From Phaeoceros laevis (Eukaryota > Anthocerotophyta > Anthocerotopsida > Notothyladales): a DNA stretch of 53,812 nt. Under the pieces are notes generated by a model, which saw only the letters and a program-made list of their open reading frames with translations, was not told the origin of the DNA and made no database searches. This document shows positions 31,943 through 43,262 of the stretch, piece by piece (positions within the stretch are counted from its first letter, which is position 1; each line of letters starts with the position of its first letter). The stretch spans positions 1 through 53,812 of the forward strand of contig JBNGIQ010004707.1 in the NCBI GenBank assembly GCA_049999765.1, read 5' to 3'. A program made the translations under genes and the position numbers.

Positions 31943-32472
31943 GGTTGCCGCTTGAAGATGCAGCTGCTACCGGAGCGACGAGAGCCGAGGAAAGGGACTT
32001 CTCTTTCCTGAGACCGCAACTTTCTCTCGTCGCAAGCCCTAACCCTCAGCCTAGCCTAACCTGACCTAACCACAAACCTACCACAGCTACTGAACTGGGC
32101 TAGCCCTGATAATGGCGGGTCCCACTAAAATGGTTTCAACGAAGCTAGGGGCAGCTTTGGCGGAACGAAATGCCCGCCACGCGGCTATGAAGGCAACCCC
32201 AGGTGGCGCCCAGGAATGGAAGCTTCTCCACGTAGTGCCACCAGTAGCCTGCCACGGCGTAGTGCCACCCCGAGACATGCAAGGCTGGATTCAGGTTCAA
32301 ATCCTTGGGTTCGCAATGGCAATCGCATTCCTGAGCTTTCACTTGCAGCACCATTCACAGGAGCAACAGACAGGGCTAGCAGCTTGTGTGATTTTTCTCT
32401 GGAACTCTTCAATCCGCGCGTCGGGACATTTGGCCGTCTTGATCCAGAAGGAGAGTGGCACTACGAGTAGTC
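31943..32472. promoter_or_regulatory. divergent upstream region, RPL10A and LEA-like gene
   Basis: About 530 bp between divergent starts. On the minus-strand side, 32034-32056 contains aaccctcagcctagcctaac and similar pyrimidine-rich words typical of ribosomal protein promoters. Plus-strand open stretches at 32112-32537 and 32216-32470 contain no recognised domain and are likely the LEA leader. Confidence 0.45.
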
Positions 32473-33842
32473 ATGGCCAGCTTCAGAGCTTGGGCGGTGC
32501 TGCTGCTTGTGGTTGGGGCCTTTGTGGTGCTGGCTAGCGGATCCCTCTTCGGGGACAAGTCGGCCGATGACAAGTCGGCCGGAGAGCACTTCCAGGAGGG
32601 AGCGGAGACAGCAGGGAGCAAGGCTGGAGAGGTCGTGAAGGAGGGTCAGCGGCAGGTGGAGGACGCAACCGAGCAGACTCAGGAGAACGCCAAATCCTGG
32701 GGAGAATGGGCTAAGGAGAAGCTCAACTCTCTCACCGAGGCGGCCACCGAGTGAGCGACAACAAGTTTCGAGTGTTGCTTGCTCGGTTGCTCTCCTGCAC
32801 CGCTGGATGCACGACTGGGCTAACCGTGTGTGGTTGATCGGGACGTGCAGGGAAGCCGGAGCGCAGTATGAAACTGCTAAGGACACAGCAGACCAAGCAG
32901 CCTCGAAGACCGGAGAAACCTTGTCGAAGGGGAAGGACACTATCACCGACAAAGTATCTGGTAAATAGCATAGACCTCGCTGCAGAACCTGTCGGAGGTG
33001 GGCTGAAGTCCTCTTTCGGAGGATGCTTATGGGAGCAGAGAGGTGTTCCTGATTCCTAACAGACTTGTTTCCAGCACCAGGACCACTTGACACAGTTATA
33101 CAATGTCTGTTGACTCCGTTCTCCCATGGATGCTGTCCCGGACATGAGTGACCTGTGAAGAGCACGTATTAGTTGTCAACTAGTCCGTCAAGGCTGCTTG
33201 TGTGTGCTGTTTCCTGGTAATGCTGCTGCGTCGGTAGCCACCTAAGACTGGAATTTGGGCGTGCGTTTTTGCAGTTTATTTCAAGAAGTGGGCTTCCGTG
33301 GTCAGAAAGAACTTTGATTCATACAGAAAAGGTTGTAAGAAATGCACTTAGTCACCTGCACTTGCTAAACCTGCTTCATGTGGACATGGTCTGAGCAAAT
33401 GTCCTCCACAACCATAAACTGGCATTTGCGTTTCCTCACTTCCTTACATGCTACTGTGTTTGCAGGTTCGATCCCAGACATCCGCCAAGTCGTAGACTTG
33501 ACCAAGGAGACAGAAGCTCAAGCAGCCGACAAGACTGAGGAGACAGCTGAGACGGCAACTGGCAAGACTAAGGAGATAGCCGAGGCGGCAACTGACAAGA
33601 CTAAGAAGACAGCTGAATCTGCAACCAGCACGACCAAGGAAACGGGTGTGCAAGCCAAGGACGAAGCTGATGCTCTTGTGGAGAAGGCCAAGCAGGCTTG
33701 GGAGGCTGCCAAGGGCAAGTCGGCAGAGGCTGCTGAAGAGGCGAGGAGGAAGTACGAGGAAGCTAAGGAGCGGGCTTCTAAGACTACAGGAGATGCCGGA
33801 TCATATGTTGGCGAGAAGACGGGTGTTAAGGAGGAGCTGTGA
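32473..33842 (+). CDS. LEA-like protein with signal peptide and 11-mer repeats
   Basis: Three exons, 32473-32750, 32851-32960 and 33466-33842, join in phase to 254 codons plus TGA. Residues 1-23 form a strong hydrophobic signal sequence ending LASGS. The rest is highly hydrophilic and rich in Lys, Glu, Ala and Thr. Exon 3 carries consecutive 11-residue repeats of the form T-K-E-x-A-E-x-A-T-x-K (for example DKTEETAETATGKTKEIAEA). This is the amphipathic 11-mer signature of group 3/LEA_4 late embryogenesis abundant proteins, which protect membranes and proteins on drying. The signal peptide suggests entry to the secretory pathway or wall. The 505-bp intron 2 is the longest in this gene. Confidence 0.83.
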
Positions 33843-34330
33843 ATAGATCGTCTGCTTGCAAGTATGAACGTTCATAGTAGACCGGTTTCGTCGTGATGTG
33901 CATCGGTGTGAGTCTTTTGTAATGTGCATTTCAGACTGTACATTGTAATTTTTCGGAGAATTCTGTACACATCTATAGTATAAATGGCTCGATTGAAGTG
34001 GGAAGCATTGGTGTTTCCGGCTTCGCCAATATCATTCCGAAGCTGGATCTTTCAGCAAAATTGTCTCGACGTCATGATGGTTGAAGGCCTTTCATTCTGA
34101 ACGTGTGCTGGATCATTCTTGAGCTCAAAAGATTCTATACCAAAAGGCCAGACAATCTGCTCTACAGAGTACAGTCTGTCAAAAGCCTGAGCAATCTGCC
34201 GGTGTACATGAGTGGTATTGCTACTGCACATATTGGCATAGCGTCGGACTGGAAAATGATGCACCAGAGTTTCATCACAAACTACTTCCCATTCTTGAAT
34301 TGCTAGGCTAGGAGTCATTATGTGGTGTTG

Positions 34331-34450
34331 AACATACAGTTTCTGATTTGAGTTGAGCTACTTAGAAGTAAGAGGAATTCCCGGGATCAACAACATACAG
34401 TTTCTGACTTGAGTTGAGCCACTTAGACGTAAGAGGAATTCTCGGGATCA
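34331..34450. repeat. two-copy tandem repeat, 61-bp unit
   Basis: Copies at 34331-34391 and 34392-34450 begin aacatacagtttctga and end gggatca. They differ at a few positions, for example gatttg versus gacttg and tagaag versus tagacg. Confidence 0.9.
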
Positions 34451-35661
34451 TTTCCGCCACTTTTCCCGCAACCTCCCTCCCTCCCTTTTGTTCGACAGCG
34501 AACATCTCACGTCATTAATGTCTCCCAGACAGCTGCTACGAGATTTTCTCCCCAGTCAGCTGCTACTCAAATTGTTTGAGGAAACCGTCCTTATTTTGAG
34601 GGGTAAAGTGTGAAGAATTGCGAAAGAAAGGAAGAAAGACATGGTGATTGTTGGATAAAACCCCGCACCTTCAACCTCAAGGGAGCATAAAATGTGTAAG
34701 GCATAGTCCTTGTCCCTTTTCCGCACTAAGTATGTACCTATATATCTGGGTTGTCCACAAACTCCACACAGCCATGAAGCCAGGCGGCAACAAATAATAG
34801 CGACATAACTCATGAACACAATCAATACTCAACCTAATGCATATTATCGTACATTCTATTAGCCAATTAACATGACAATGTAACTCTCAGCATGATCATC
34901 AACTTGCAAGCACTCTTTGTATAAGAAAGACTAGTACCTTGATAGCCCCAACTTTGGACGGCCTTCACAAAAGGAGAAGTTGTTTTACCCCATCACACAC
35001 ACGAAATAAACTTCTTCCTCTCCTTGAATATCTAAGTTTTTAGACCGACTTTCCACCGCCAAAACTCCATCTTCAAAACCTAGTAGTGCATTTTTTGTTA
35101 TAGAGAGAGAGAGAAATGCCAAAGTCTCGGCTGGCCCTGGCATCATGATCACCGATTACTCGCTGCTGAGCTAAGATCACATGACTCAAGTTGGTTTTAG
35201 TTCTACGGCTATAGCAAATGCACATATCCCAAGAATTCTTTGTTGTAAGCACAAACCTTCACTTCCTGCATCATATTTTTCATGACATGTAGATAAGAAG
35301 AAGAAGAAGAAGAGCATATGCCATGACATGGTCAGAGCAGTGAGTCTGAAGAAGAAGAGTTAACTACTTGCTAGAGTACTCTATCTTGGCGCTTACAACC
35401 TCTTAGTTTGAAAACCATGCTGAAATCGATTTCTATACTCATGGAGGTTCATACTCAAAGGTTCAAACTAATGTTCATACTCAGATTCAAATTAATGTGT
35501 CATGCTAATGCTGTGCACAAGTCTTAGATGGTTTCTAAATAATCTCTAAATATAATTTATTATTCTAAGTACCTATGTTTAGCTTAAATAATAATTAAGT
35601 AGTATTTAGCTACAAGAGGGCTTTTTGAAATGCTTTTTATTCCTTGCTAGAGTCTAGCAGC

Positions 35662-35773
35662 TAGACCATATTTATTGGAAGTTGAAGCTTGAACTTCCTC
35701 CCAAAGATGATATAAAGTAGACCATATTTATTGGAAGTTGAAGCTTGAACTTCCTCCCAAAGATGATATAAAG
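35662..35773. repeat. perfect tandem duplication, 56-bp unit
   Basis: The unit 35662-35717 is repeated without change at 35718-35773. The unit contains ggaagttgaagcttgaactt followed by cc, an imperfect inverted repeat centred on an AAGCTT site. Identity of the copies implies recent origin or an assembly artefact. Confidence 0.93.
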
Positions 35774-36701
35774 TACCATAACTGTATCTTCTGTGCCATT
35801 TCTAGTATGAGATATAGGGGCCTGCCCCGTTATATATTTTGCAGCTTGGGCATGCAATTTTCAATTTTGGGAACATAATGTTTCTAGGTATATATCCTTC
35901 CCAGGTTATTTAAATTCAACAATAAGCGTTTTATGCAGTTAGATGAAGCTAAAACGTACACTGATCTATTGACTGTGAATTTGGGTTTCTCATGGACCAA
36001 AGTATACTTTTAACGAATACAACGATGGAACGGCTGACCATCGTTTGCTACTCTGTCCCTTCTTGCGAAGGACTGGAAGGAGTCGTTGCTTGGTATGAGA
36101 CGTAAGGCAGCAGCAAGGGCACCCGGTTGTGTCTCCAAAAGGAAGGTGGCCGGCCATTCAGCTGCTGTCTGTTCCTCACCTCTTCACGCGCCATTTTCCA
36201 GTTCTCCGTGGAATTTTGCTACTCAGGTGCTGCGCGGCTCCAGTTCCCTACGGTAACTTGGTGGCTTCGCTGGCAATTGGCTGTGCTGTGGATTTTTTGG
36301 GAGTCTGAAGTGGGCAATGCGCCCATTCTGTGATGTCTTTCGCGTAGCCCTATCTTTCTCGACTTCAGGTGCAGATCCGCTGGCACGGGCCGTGTCGCCA
36401 GCGATCTGCTCGGGGTTATGAGCTACTTAGGGAAATCTGTGAAGCTTAAAATTTGGCTTGGTCGCAAGTGACATGGCTGATGTTCAGAGCCGGTTCTTGT
36501 GTTCTTGAGTCGCAGCTTGGAAACTTGGGGATGGTCTTCATCGGTTTTGTAATGTAACCGGTTCATCCAAGCAGTTGCGGCGTTTTTATCTGTTTCTTTG
36601 CACCGTCTAGTCGGTACCGCCAGACCACGGGCTGAGGCACAGGCACAGGGTAGAATATCTGTCTGCGAAGCATCTGCGACAGTATTTGGCATCCATCACT
36701 C

Positions 36702-39700
36702 ATGGAGCTCCCCTGCGACCCGAGTGATTTCTGCTTGGTATGCAGAATTTTGCCTCCAGACAAGGAGGTCATCTTCTGTGACAGTTGTGACGGGCACTGG
36801 CACATGAAGTGCCTCAGGCAGCCTCTGCTGGAGGTGCCAGAGGGGGACTGGTATTGTCCGGACTGCCTGCAGCTGCCTAAAGCTGAAATCGCCAAAAGAA
36901 AGAAACGGCTGGAGAGCCTAGCAGGGGTGGACCATGAGGAGTTCCTGGTCCGGCAGATAAAGCAAATCCAATCTCACCCTCATTTAAACGAGAAGGAGAA
37001 AGCCAAGATATTCCAAGAACTTATGCAGGAGACCCGAACTAGTGCCGATGACAAGGGGCAGGCGGGGAAAGCACTGCCTGGTCCTTCTTTGAAGATTTCT
37101 CCAAAGCAGAAAGGCAAGAGCACGGAAGAAAAGGAGAACACAGATTTCTATCAGGTCTTCAAGAGTCAGCTCTCTTGCGAGATTTGTCACCAATTTCCTG
37201 TCTTCATTGTAACGGTAAGTCAGTTCTGCCGGACTTCCCTGTCAACTTTCACTTGTACCCGACTTGATCCAAGCAACATGTTGGTGGCTGTAGTTCTTGG
37301 TTCGATTCTACGAGCTGTTCCTCAGGACTGACCAAAGCCCTTTTTTTTCTTCCAGACTCCATGTGGTCACACCTTCTGTGGAGTTTGCGTCCAGCATCTG
37401 AAGACTTGTACTACTTGCTACTCTCCTCTTCCGTTGGCCCGGACTCAAGCATGCACCGAACCTAACAGTTACCCTCGGACCAACTTTGTGGTGGAGTGCG
37501 CCATAAGGCTGGCAAAGCTTGGAGTGGTTGGAGATCCTATTCAACCTGGTGTTGCTAATGATGAAAGGCCAGACAAAGCCTTTACCACATCCAACGCAAA
37601 GCTCCCGGGGCTTGCAAACGCATGCAGCGGACGGATATATGCAACCGTGCCAGACCATTACCTTGGGCCGATAACTGCTGAATACGATGTCAACAAGCGA
37701 GGAGTCCGAGTAGGGGATACCTGGGAAAACCGGTTGGCCCTTCGGCAGTCGGGAGCTCATCGTCCTCATGTTACCGCCTTTGCTGGGACGGTTGAAACAG
37801 GATGCCCGTCCATTGTGCTCTCTAAGGGCTATAGCTTTGACATCGACCATGGGGACTACTTCATCTGTACTGGATGGTTAGTTCTTGTTTTGCACGAATG
37901 TCTCTACGTTTTTCTGTATCTCCTGGATGTGCTTCCCGTGGATGTATGTTTTCTTTTCAGAAATGTGCATCAGTGAGGCCATGACCAATGTTATGGGGTT
38001 TGTACAGAACTTGCGAGTTTCAGCCGTCCCCCTGTCGCATCACTGGCAGATCGACATGTCATTGCCTGATTTTGCGATTGTTACATTAGTGTATGTCATG
38101 GTGCAGCGGAGGTTGTGACCTTAGCAACAACAAGCGAACCGGCAAATTGGCTTTCGACCAAACATTTATCCGTGCCAATCAAGCTATGCGCGAAAGTTGT
38201 GTGCGAGGATATCCAGTCAGAGTTATCAGGTCAGTATTGACCATTGCCAGTCTCACGATGAGTACCCATTCTTCCTTCCTTCGGATGTGTACAGTGCTGT
38301 CAATTGGGTGATAGACTTTCACATAACCTCCTGTGCTGTCAAACATGCTCACAGGTCGCACAAAATCATGCAGTCGACATTCAAACCCCATAATGGTCTT
38401 CGATATGATGGGATATACCGTATCGAGATGTGTTGGCGCTTCATGTTAGATGAGGTTTTTCTCAACTTGAATGCTTTTTGATACCTTATCACTTCGATCC
38501 TTTGTTACACAAGCATAGCTATTTTACTGGGTGCGCTCTATAGCAATGTTGTCCTCTGTGCTGAAATCTGCCAGCTAGAGAAGGATGCAAGTTCATCAAT
38601 CTGTCTGATTTGACAGGATTGAAAAGTTAATCTTGGTGCTTTTGATCTATGAGCAGGGGATTAGGGTCTGCCGATTTCTGTTCGTACGCTGTGATAATGA
38701 GCCAGCTATATGGAAGAGGTGAGTAGCTACGAGGCACTCCTGCATAGACGCTTACATGAGTAGAAAGGGGTGTTCGCTAAGTGAATGCTTGCTGATCACA
38801 TCATCAGGACCAAAGATGGTGGTGACAAACCTCGCAAGCTTCCAGTAGTTGAAGAACTAAAGCGTGCCACTGATATCACAAAGCGCTCCGCCACCCCCCA
38901 CTGGGACTTTAAGGTAAACCTGAGTTTCGCGTGCTGATACCTGTGGGATCCTAACAGAGAGGACGATCCCCTCTTAAGTTGAGGCGTAAACCAGTGGATT
39001 GCGTCGGATCGCTAATGTGTTCCTCTCTGCGAATATCAACAGGCAGGTGCATGGGGCTGGCGTTTGGAGAATCCTTCATTTAAATCCAAACCTGTTCCAG
39101 AGATAGAGAGATTTGTTGTAGACAAAGATATGAACCTGCATCGAAGAGTACTTCGGGGTATGTCATTTGTTCAATATGAGCTTTCGTGCCCCTGGTGGAC
39201 TGGTTACCTCCCGGATGTGATTCTCTCGCTTTTGGGCTCACTGAATTCACACCGGAGTGTAGGAAAGGTGATGGTGTGCTTTACCTCATTAGGAGAGGCT
39301 CCTTTGTTGTTGACATACGACCTGACATGGTTGCAGACTTTCAGTGTGGAGTGTGCGCTAAAGAGATGTTACAGCCAATAACAGTTCCGTGTGGTCATAT
39401 GTTCTGTAAGCCATGTTTGGAGGGGCACTTCAATAAGCTCATACCCTTCCAGAATCCAAATGGTTTCAGTACGATGCACCGTCGAGAGCGAAAAAGTGTT
39501 CAGAGGTGTCCGAAGTGCAATGCAACCTTCGCTGATGTCTATTTTGAGGTGAGTAATGTTCTTGTACTTCGATTGTTAGTCGTTTCGTGGATGTATGCGT
39601 CTGACGTCTTGCCTTTGGGTAACAGGTGAATTTGCAACTCAAGAATGTGGTGGAGGGTCTTCTCCAGACCAAGGACGTCAGGTCTGAAGGACTTACACCT

Positions 39701-41077
39701 CCACCCACAGCAGATGTGAAAGGGCCGGAAGCAGACGTCAGTGAAGCTAGCCAGTCAAATCCCTTGGTCGGCCATTCTGCTCAAACGGCTCTTGGGAAGA
39801 GAAAAGCTGTTGAAGACAAGCAGCAGCGGGATAAAGAAGTTAGACTGAATTTGATTCAAGCACTTTCTAATCCGACACTCCTGTCCAAGAAACAGACGTT
39901 GCGGAAGAGCCTTGGAGCAGATCTGTATAAGGAGCGCAAAGACACCAATGTCGAAACTGGAAAGGAAGGTGTAGCTTCAGAGGCCGGGCCTGCACCGACA
40001 CATATGGCTGAGCATGAGCACGATATTCCGAGTGGGTCTTTTGGGCTGGATGAAGATTTTCCAGGCTCTAACAGCGAACCGTCAGATTCTGCAGTGAGAC
40101 ATTACAAGCGTAGAAGAAAAGAAGAAGAGCACCTGCTATCTGGAGGTACCGGAAGTAAAAGGTCATGTGATCCGGCTTCTGCGTCGGACGCCAGCGACGC
40201 AGAAAATGTTGGATTCCTGTCTGAAGCAGAGAATTCCTCCGATTGCAAGCGAAGGAAGATAGAGTATGGCCAAGGAGAAAGTTCCCTACAAATGCAGGAG
40301 GTTGAGGTTGAGTATGCTGAGAAGGCCGACGAAGTACTGATTCTAGAAGAGGTGACAGTTGAATATGCTGGCAACGTTGGCAAAGCTGGCAGCGCTCCGA
40401 AGCTTGAAGCTCCGCTAACAATGGATACAACTAGTCCAAAAAGCCTGGCCACTTCACCGAGCCATGTGGTCAGCACAGGTGGTGTGGAGTTTCCCGATGG
40501 TCAGGTAGAGAAGGAGCAGCCAGCTTCGGAAGCTTGTACACTTCAGGAATCACCTCCTTGTGCCCAAGGAAATGTCATGGAAGATTTCAATAGACCTGCT
40601 CCGGAAATGTGTACAGTTAATGTGGAAGTTGTTGAGCATCCAGTAGGTCTGCATGGTGCAATTGAAGTGGGTGTATGCCCTTCTGAAGAGCTTTCCGGGC
40701 CGGATGGAGCTCACCAGCATAACAAAGGCACACCGCAAGTACAACTGGCAGTTATTGGAGAACGGGGTGGGTTCGGAGGTGATGGACCACCTTGTCCGAA
40801 GACACCCGTGGACAAGTTCTGTGCGCAGATCCAAACTTTAGCCCGCCAAGAGGTCAGCACTACTGACATACAATATTTTGATGCATCTTCAAGCTTGGTC
40901 AATCAATTGCTCAATCATTCCAAACTGATTGTTTTTTTGCGGATTATTTTCCTGCAGGGGACAAAGGAACAGAAGTGGGGATTTCTAGTAAGATGCATGC
41001 GAGACTTCAGGCAGAGTTGGTCAAATGGAACAATGAAAAGACTAGCCCAAAATCTTGCGCCAAGTATCAGAAAGTAG
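36702..41077 (+). CDS. ORTHRUS/VIM (UHRF1-like) PHD-RING-SRA-RING protein with long C-terminal extension
   Basis: Ten exons: 36702-37214, 37356-37876, 38107-38229, 38355-38454, 38657-38718, 38808-38913, 39043-39157, 39337-39548, 39626-40852, 40958-41077. They total 1,032 codons plus TAG. PHD finger at residues 11-55 (FCDSCDGHWHMKCLRQPL). RING 1 at about 159-192 (CEICHQF, TPCGHTFCGVC). SRA domain from about 264 to 440, with the diagnostic YDVNKRGVRVGDTWENRLAL and GYPVRVIRSH. RING 2 at about 517-567 (CGVCAKEMLQPITVPCGHMF). Family role: binds hemimethylated DNA through SRA and recruits MET1 to maintain CG methylation; the RINGs give E3 activity. Flowering-plant VIMs end near 620-660 residues; here about 440 more, acidic and low-complexity, follow RING 2. 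The 105-bp last intron is in frame with no stop. Confidence 0.92.
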
Positions 41078-42539
41078 ATCGGAGGCGACATGCAAGCATC
41101 TGAAATAGATGAAGACCCGTTGCCAGTTGAATATGGTGGTTAAGTTTCAAAGCACGCAACAGGAACATCTTCCACTGGCCCGAAGCCTCGGCCAGGTATT
41201 TATCTTTGGTTGCCAAGATGATATGCTCAGAACGTCGGCTTTCTTGCTGATAACTGGCAGGCCATTATTGGCACAAGTAAGCTTCTCTGACCTTGAACAT
41301 ACGGATGGTAAGCTAGGTTAACTAGATGTTATGACACACACTCACTGCATTTTGCTTGTAGTGGTAAACCCCCAACTATCTCTTGGTCCTAGGCACGGAG
41401 TAGAAATCCCAGAGTGGTGCGCGTTGTCACTCGATTTATTCGTTCACATGTCCCTCTCACATTCACAGATTCACAAAGTGCCGTTTGACTCGGCATACAG
41501 CTTATATAGACTCTTGTTGCGCCGCATTGCAGAGCAGATGCAGTGTTGCACAGAATGCAGCCATTAAAGGGAGGGTGTTTTTGTTTGGCGGGTAGATCGT
41601 AGGGTTGTCTGTGGTTGACAGCTCCACTGCCAGGGTCACTCTGTTTTGGTGGGGGCGGAATGAGAGTAGACCACGATCGACGAGATAGCAAACATGCACA
41701 CCGGAGGCTCCACAGGTGGGCTCAACTGAGACAAGCTCTCTTGTGCCTGGGACGTTTGTCGGTCTGAGCTGAATGTTGAGGATATGGATTGCTTAATATG
41801 GGTTGCTGAATATCCGTGCAAGCCTGCGAAGTCTTTCTGACAGCGCGAAGATGAGACCAAACCCAACCTAGCGCCTAGGCTTGTGGCATTGATTCAAGAG
41901 GAATATCAGCTTTGATCCAGAACGTCTGCGACGCTCAATCTGCGAACGCCATGATTCACGACCATAGTTCATGGCATCATCAAGGACATCATGAGTTATC
42001 CCTTGGTCATTGGATCCCGAGCTATCTAGAAGAAATGAAGCAGTTGCATGAGACACTCCGTTGAGATTGCGAAAATTAGTTGAGATTTACCGAAACGAAA
42101 GGGCTGAAGACTTGATTCAGTGATTGCCAAATTTGAATCAGACTCTCATTCGTTGAGACTGCAAAAATAGTTGAGATTACCAAAATCAATCAAAGGGACG
42201 AAGACGTGATTCGGGTGATTGCCAAAAGACAGACGACTCCATCTGAGATGATGGCTCAGACAAGAGGGAAGGCCCAAAGCCTGTGTTTCCTTTCTCCTAA
42301 AATTATCCAGCAAGAACAAAACTTGGAACTCCTTTCAAATAAAAAAAGTTGGGATGGTCCACGGTGGTTTACCACGCTTCTTTACTGACAAAATTGCTTG
42401 CTGAATATATTTAGACATTGACTAGACCAGAACCAAAGATCAAAAACCGACTCGGGCTTTTCGCCCAGACTAACAAACTGCATGTGCTATGCACTACCAC
42501 TTAACAGCTCGTGGCATGACCACACAAGCGACCCCTACG
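41078..42539. other. spacer between VIM-like gene and RPS3
   Basis: About 1.5 kb without a confident gene. A minus-strand open stretch at 41868-42037 follows a TTCTTCTAG acceptor and reads SGSNDQGITHDVLDDAMNYG before ending in RR and a stop. It could be an orphan terminal exon but matches nothing I know. A diverged duplication lies at 42061-42235. Confidence 0.5.
42061..42235. repeat. diverged tandem duplication, about 92-bp spacing
   Basis: Blocks from 42061 and from 42153 share ttgaga.tgc.aaaa, tagttgagatt, accaaaa/accgaaa, gaagac.tgattc and tgattgccaaa in the same order, with small indels. No coding sense is evident. Confidence 0.7.
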
Positions 42540-43238
42540 TCAGATCTCGACTTCCTTGCCTACCACAGGTTTGGAATACACCACCTCATCCTCCGCTTTG
42601 GGCGTGTGAATAGTGACAACATCAGGCAAGGGTGTCACAGGACCAGTTTTGCCTTTCGGGTCCCAATCCAGCATCACCTTGACCTTGATTCCCAACACCC
42701 CCTGCCGCAACAACACATGCCTTACAGCGGTGTCAATGTACTCATTTACTGGACTGCCCGATGAGATCATGTATCCGTCCTTAAACTTCATGGACTTGGC
42801 ACGTTGTGCCCTCAGCTTGCCGCTGACAATGACCTCGCAGCCCTTCGCACCACTTTCCATGATGAACCTCAGGACACCGTAACATGCCCTGCGAACTGCC
42901 AATCCACCCAGCAGCTTATACCTCAAGGACTCTGCCTGGGCTACAGCACAAAGACCACGGTTGTTTATTTTCTCGGCATACAACTCCACAGTGTTCTCCG
43001 GGAAGCTGAACCGTTTCTGCACCGCTGTAGTCAACTCCCTGATTCGTCTGCCCTTCTCCCCAAGAACATTCTGAGTTCGAGTAGCCCTGATGATGATCTC
43101 GGTTCTCATAGGAGTAACCCTTACTTCAACTCCCGAGTAACCATCTTCTGCTAACTCCCTGGTTAGCATCTCATTCAACTCGGCAAAAAACACACCATCA
43201 GCGACAAACTTCCGCTTCTTACTCATCTGAGTAGCCAT
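42540..43238 (-). CDS. RPS3: 40S ribosomal protein S3 (uS3)
   Basis: A single exon of 232 codons plus stop, starting [20 protein letters not shown]. The KH domain covers about residues 21-92 ([29 protein letters not shown]). The C-terminal domain has [19 protein letters not shown] and [14 protein letters not shown]. Length fits the plant family. Role: uS3 lines the mRNA entry channel of the 40S head and has roles in decoding and DNA repair. The coding region has no intron. Its ATG lies 24 bp after the NOP10 stop codon on the same strand; those 24 bases include TTGCCTCAG, a plausible splice acceptor for a leader intron. Confidence 0.96.
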   Translation of the reverse strand: MATQMSKKRKFVADGVFFAELNEMLTRELAEDGYSGVEVRVTPMRTEIIIRATRTQNVLGEKGRRIRELTTAVQKRFSFPENTVELYAEKINNRGLCAVAQAESLRYKLLGGLAVRRACYGVLRFIMESGAKGCEVIVSGKLRAQRAKSMKFKDGYMISSGSPVNEYIDTAVRHVLLRQGVLGIKVKVMLDWDPKGKTGPVTPLPDVVTIHTPKAEDEVVYSKPVVGKEVEI

Positions 43239-43262
43239 CGCTACACTGAGGCAAGTGTACCC

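Larger units (their letters stand above)
33843..36701. other. gene-poor, AT-rich spacer with tandem duplications
   Basis: Nearly 2.9 kb with no supportable gene. From about 34550 to 36000 it is AT-rich. It holds a 61-bp tandem duplication (34331), a short GAA run (about 35297-35313) and a perfect 56-bp tandem duplication (35662). The last few hundred bases before 36702 probably contain the VIM promoter and leader. Confidence 0.6.

Noticed and set aside
32280-32330. Possible tRNA B-box (ggttcaaatcc)
   Set aside because: The flanking bases do not pair into a T arm, and no acceptor stem or anticodon arm could be built around it.
35297-35313. GAA trinucleotide run
   Set aside because: Only about five units; too short to call a microsatellite of interest.
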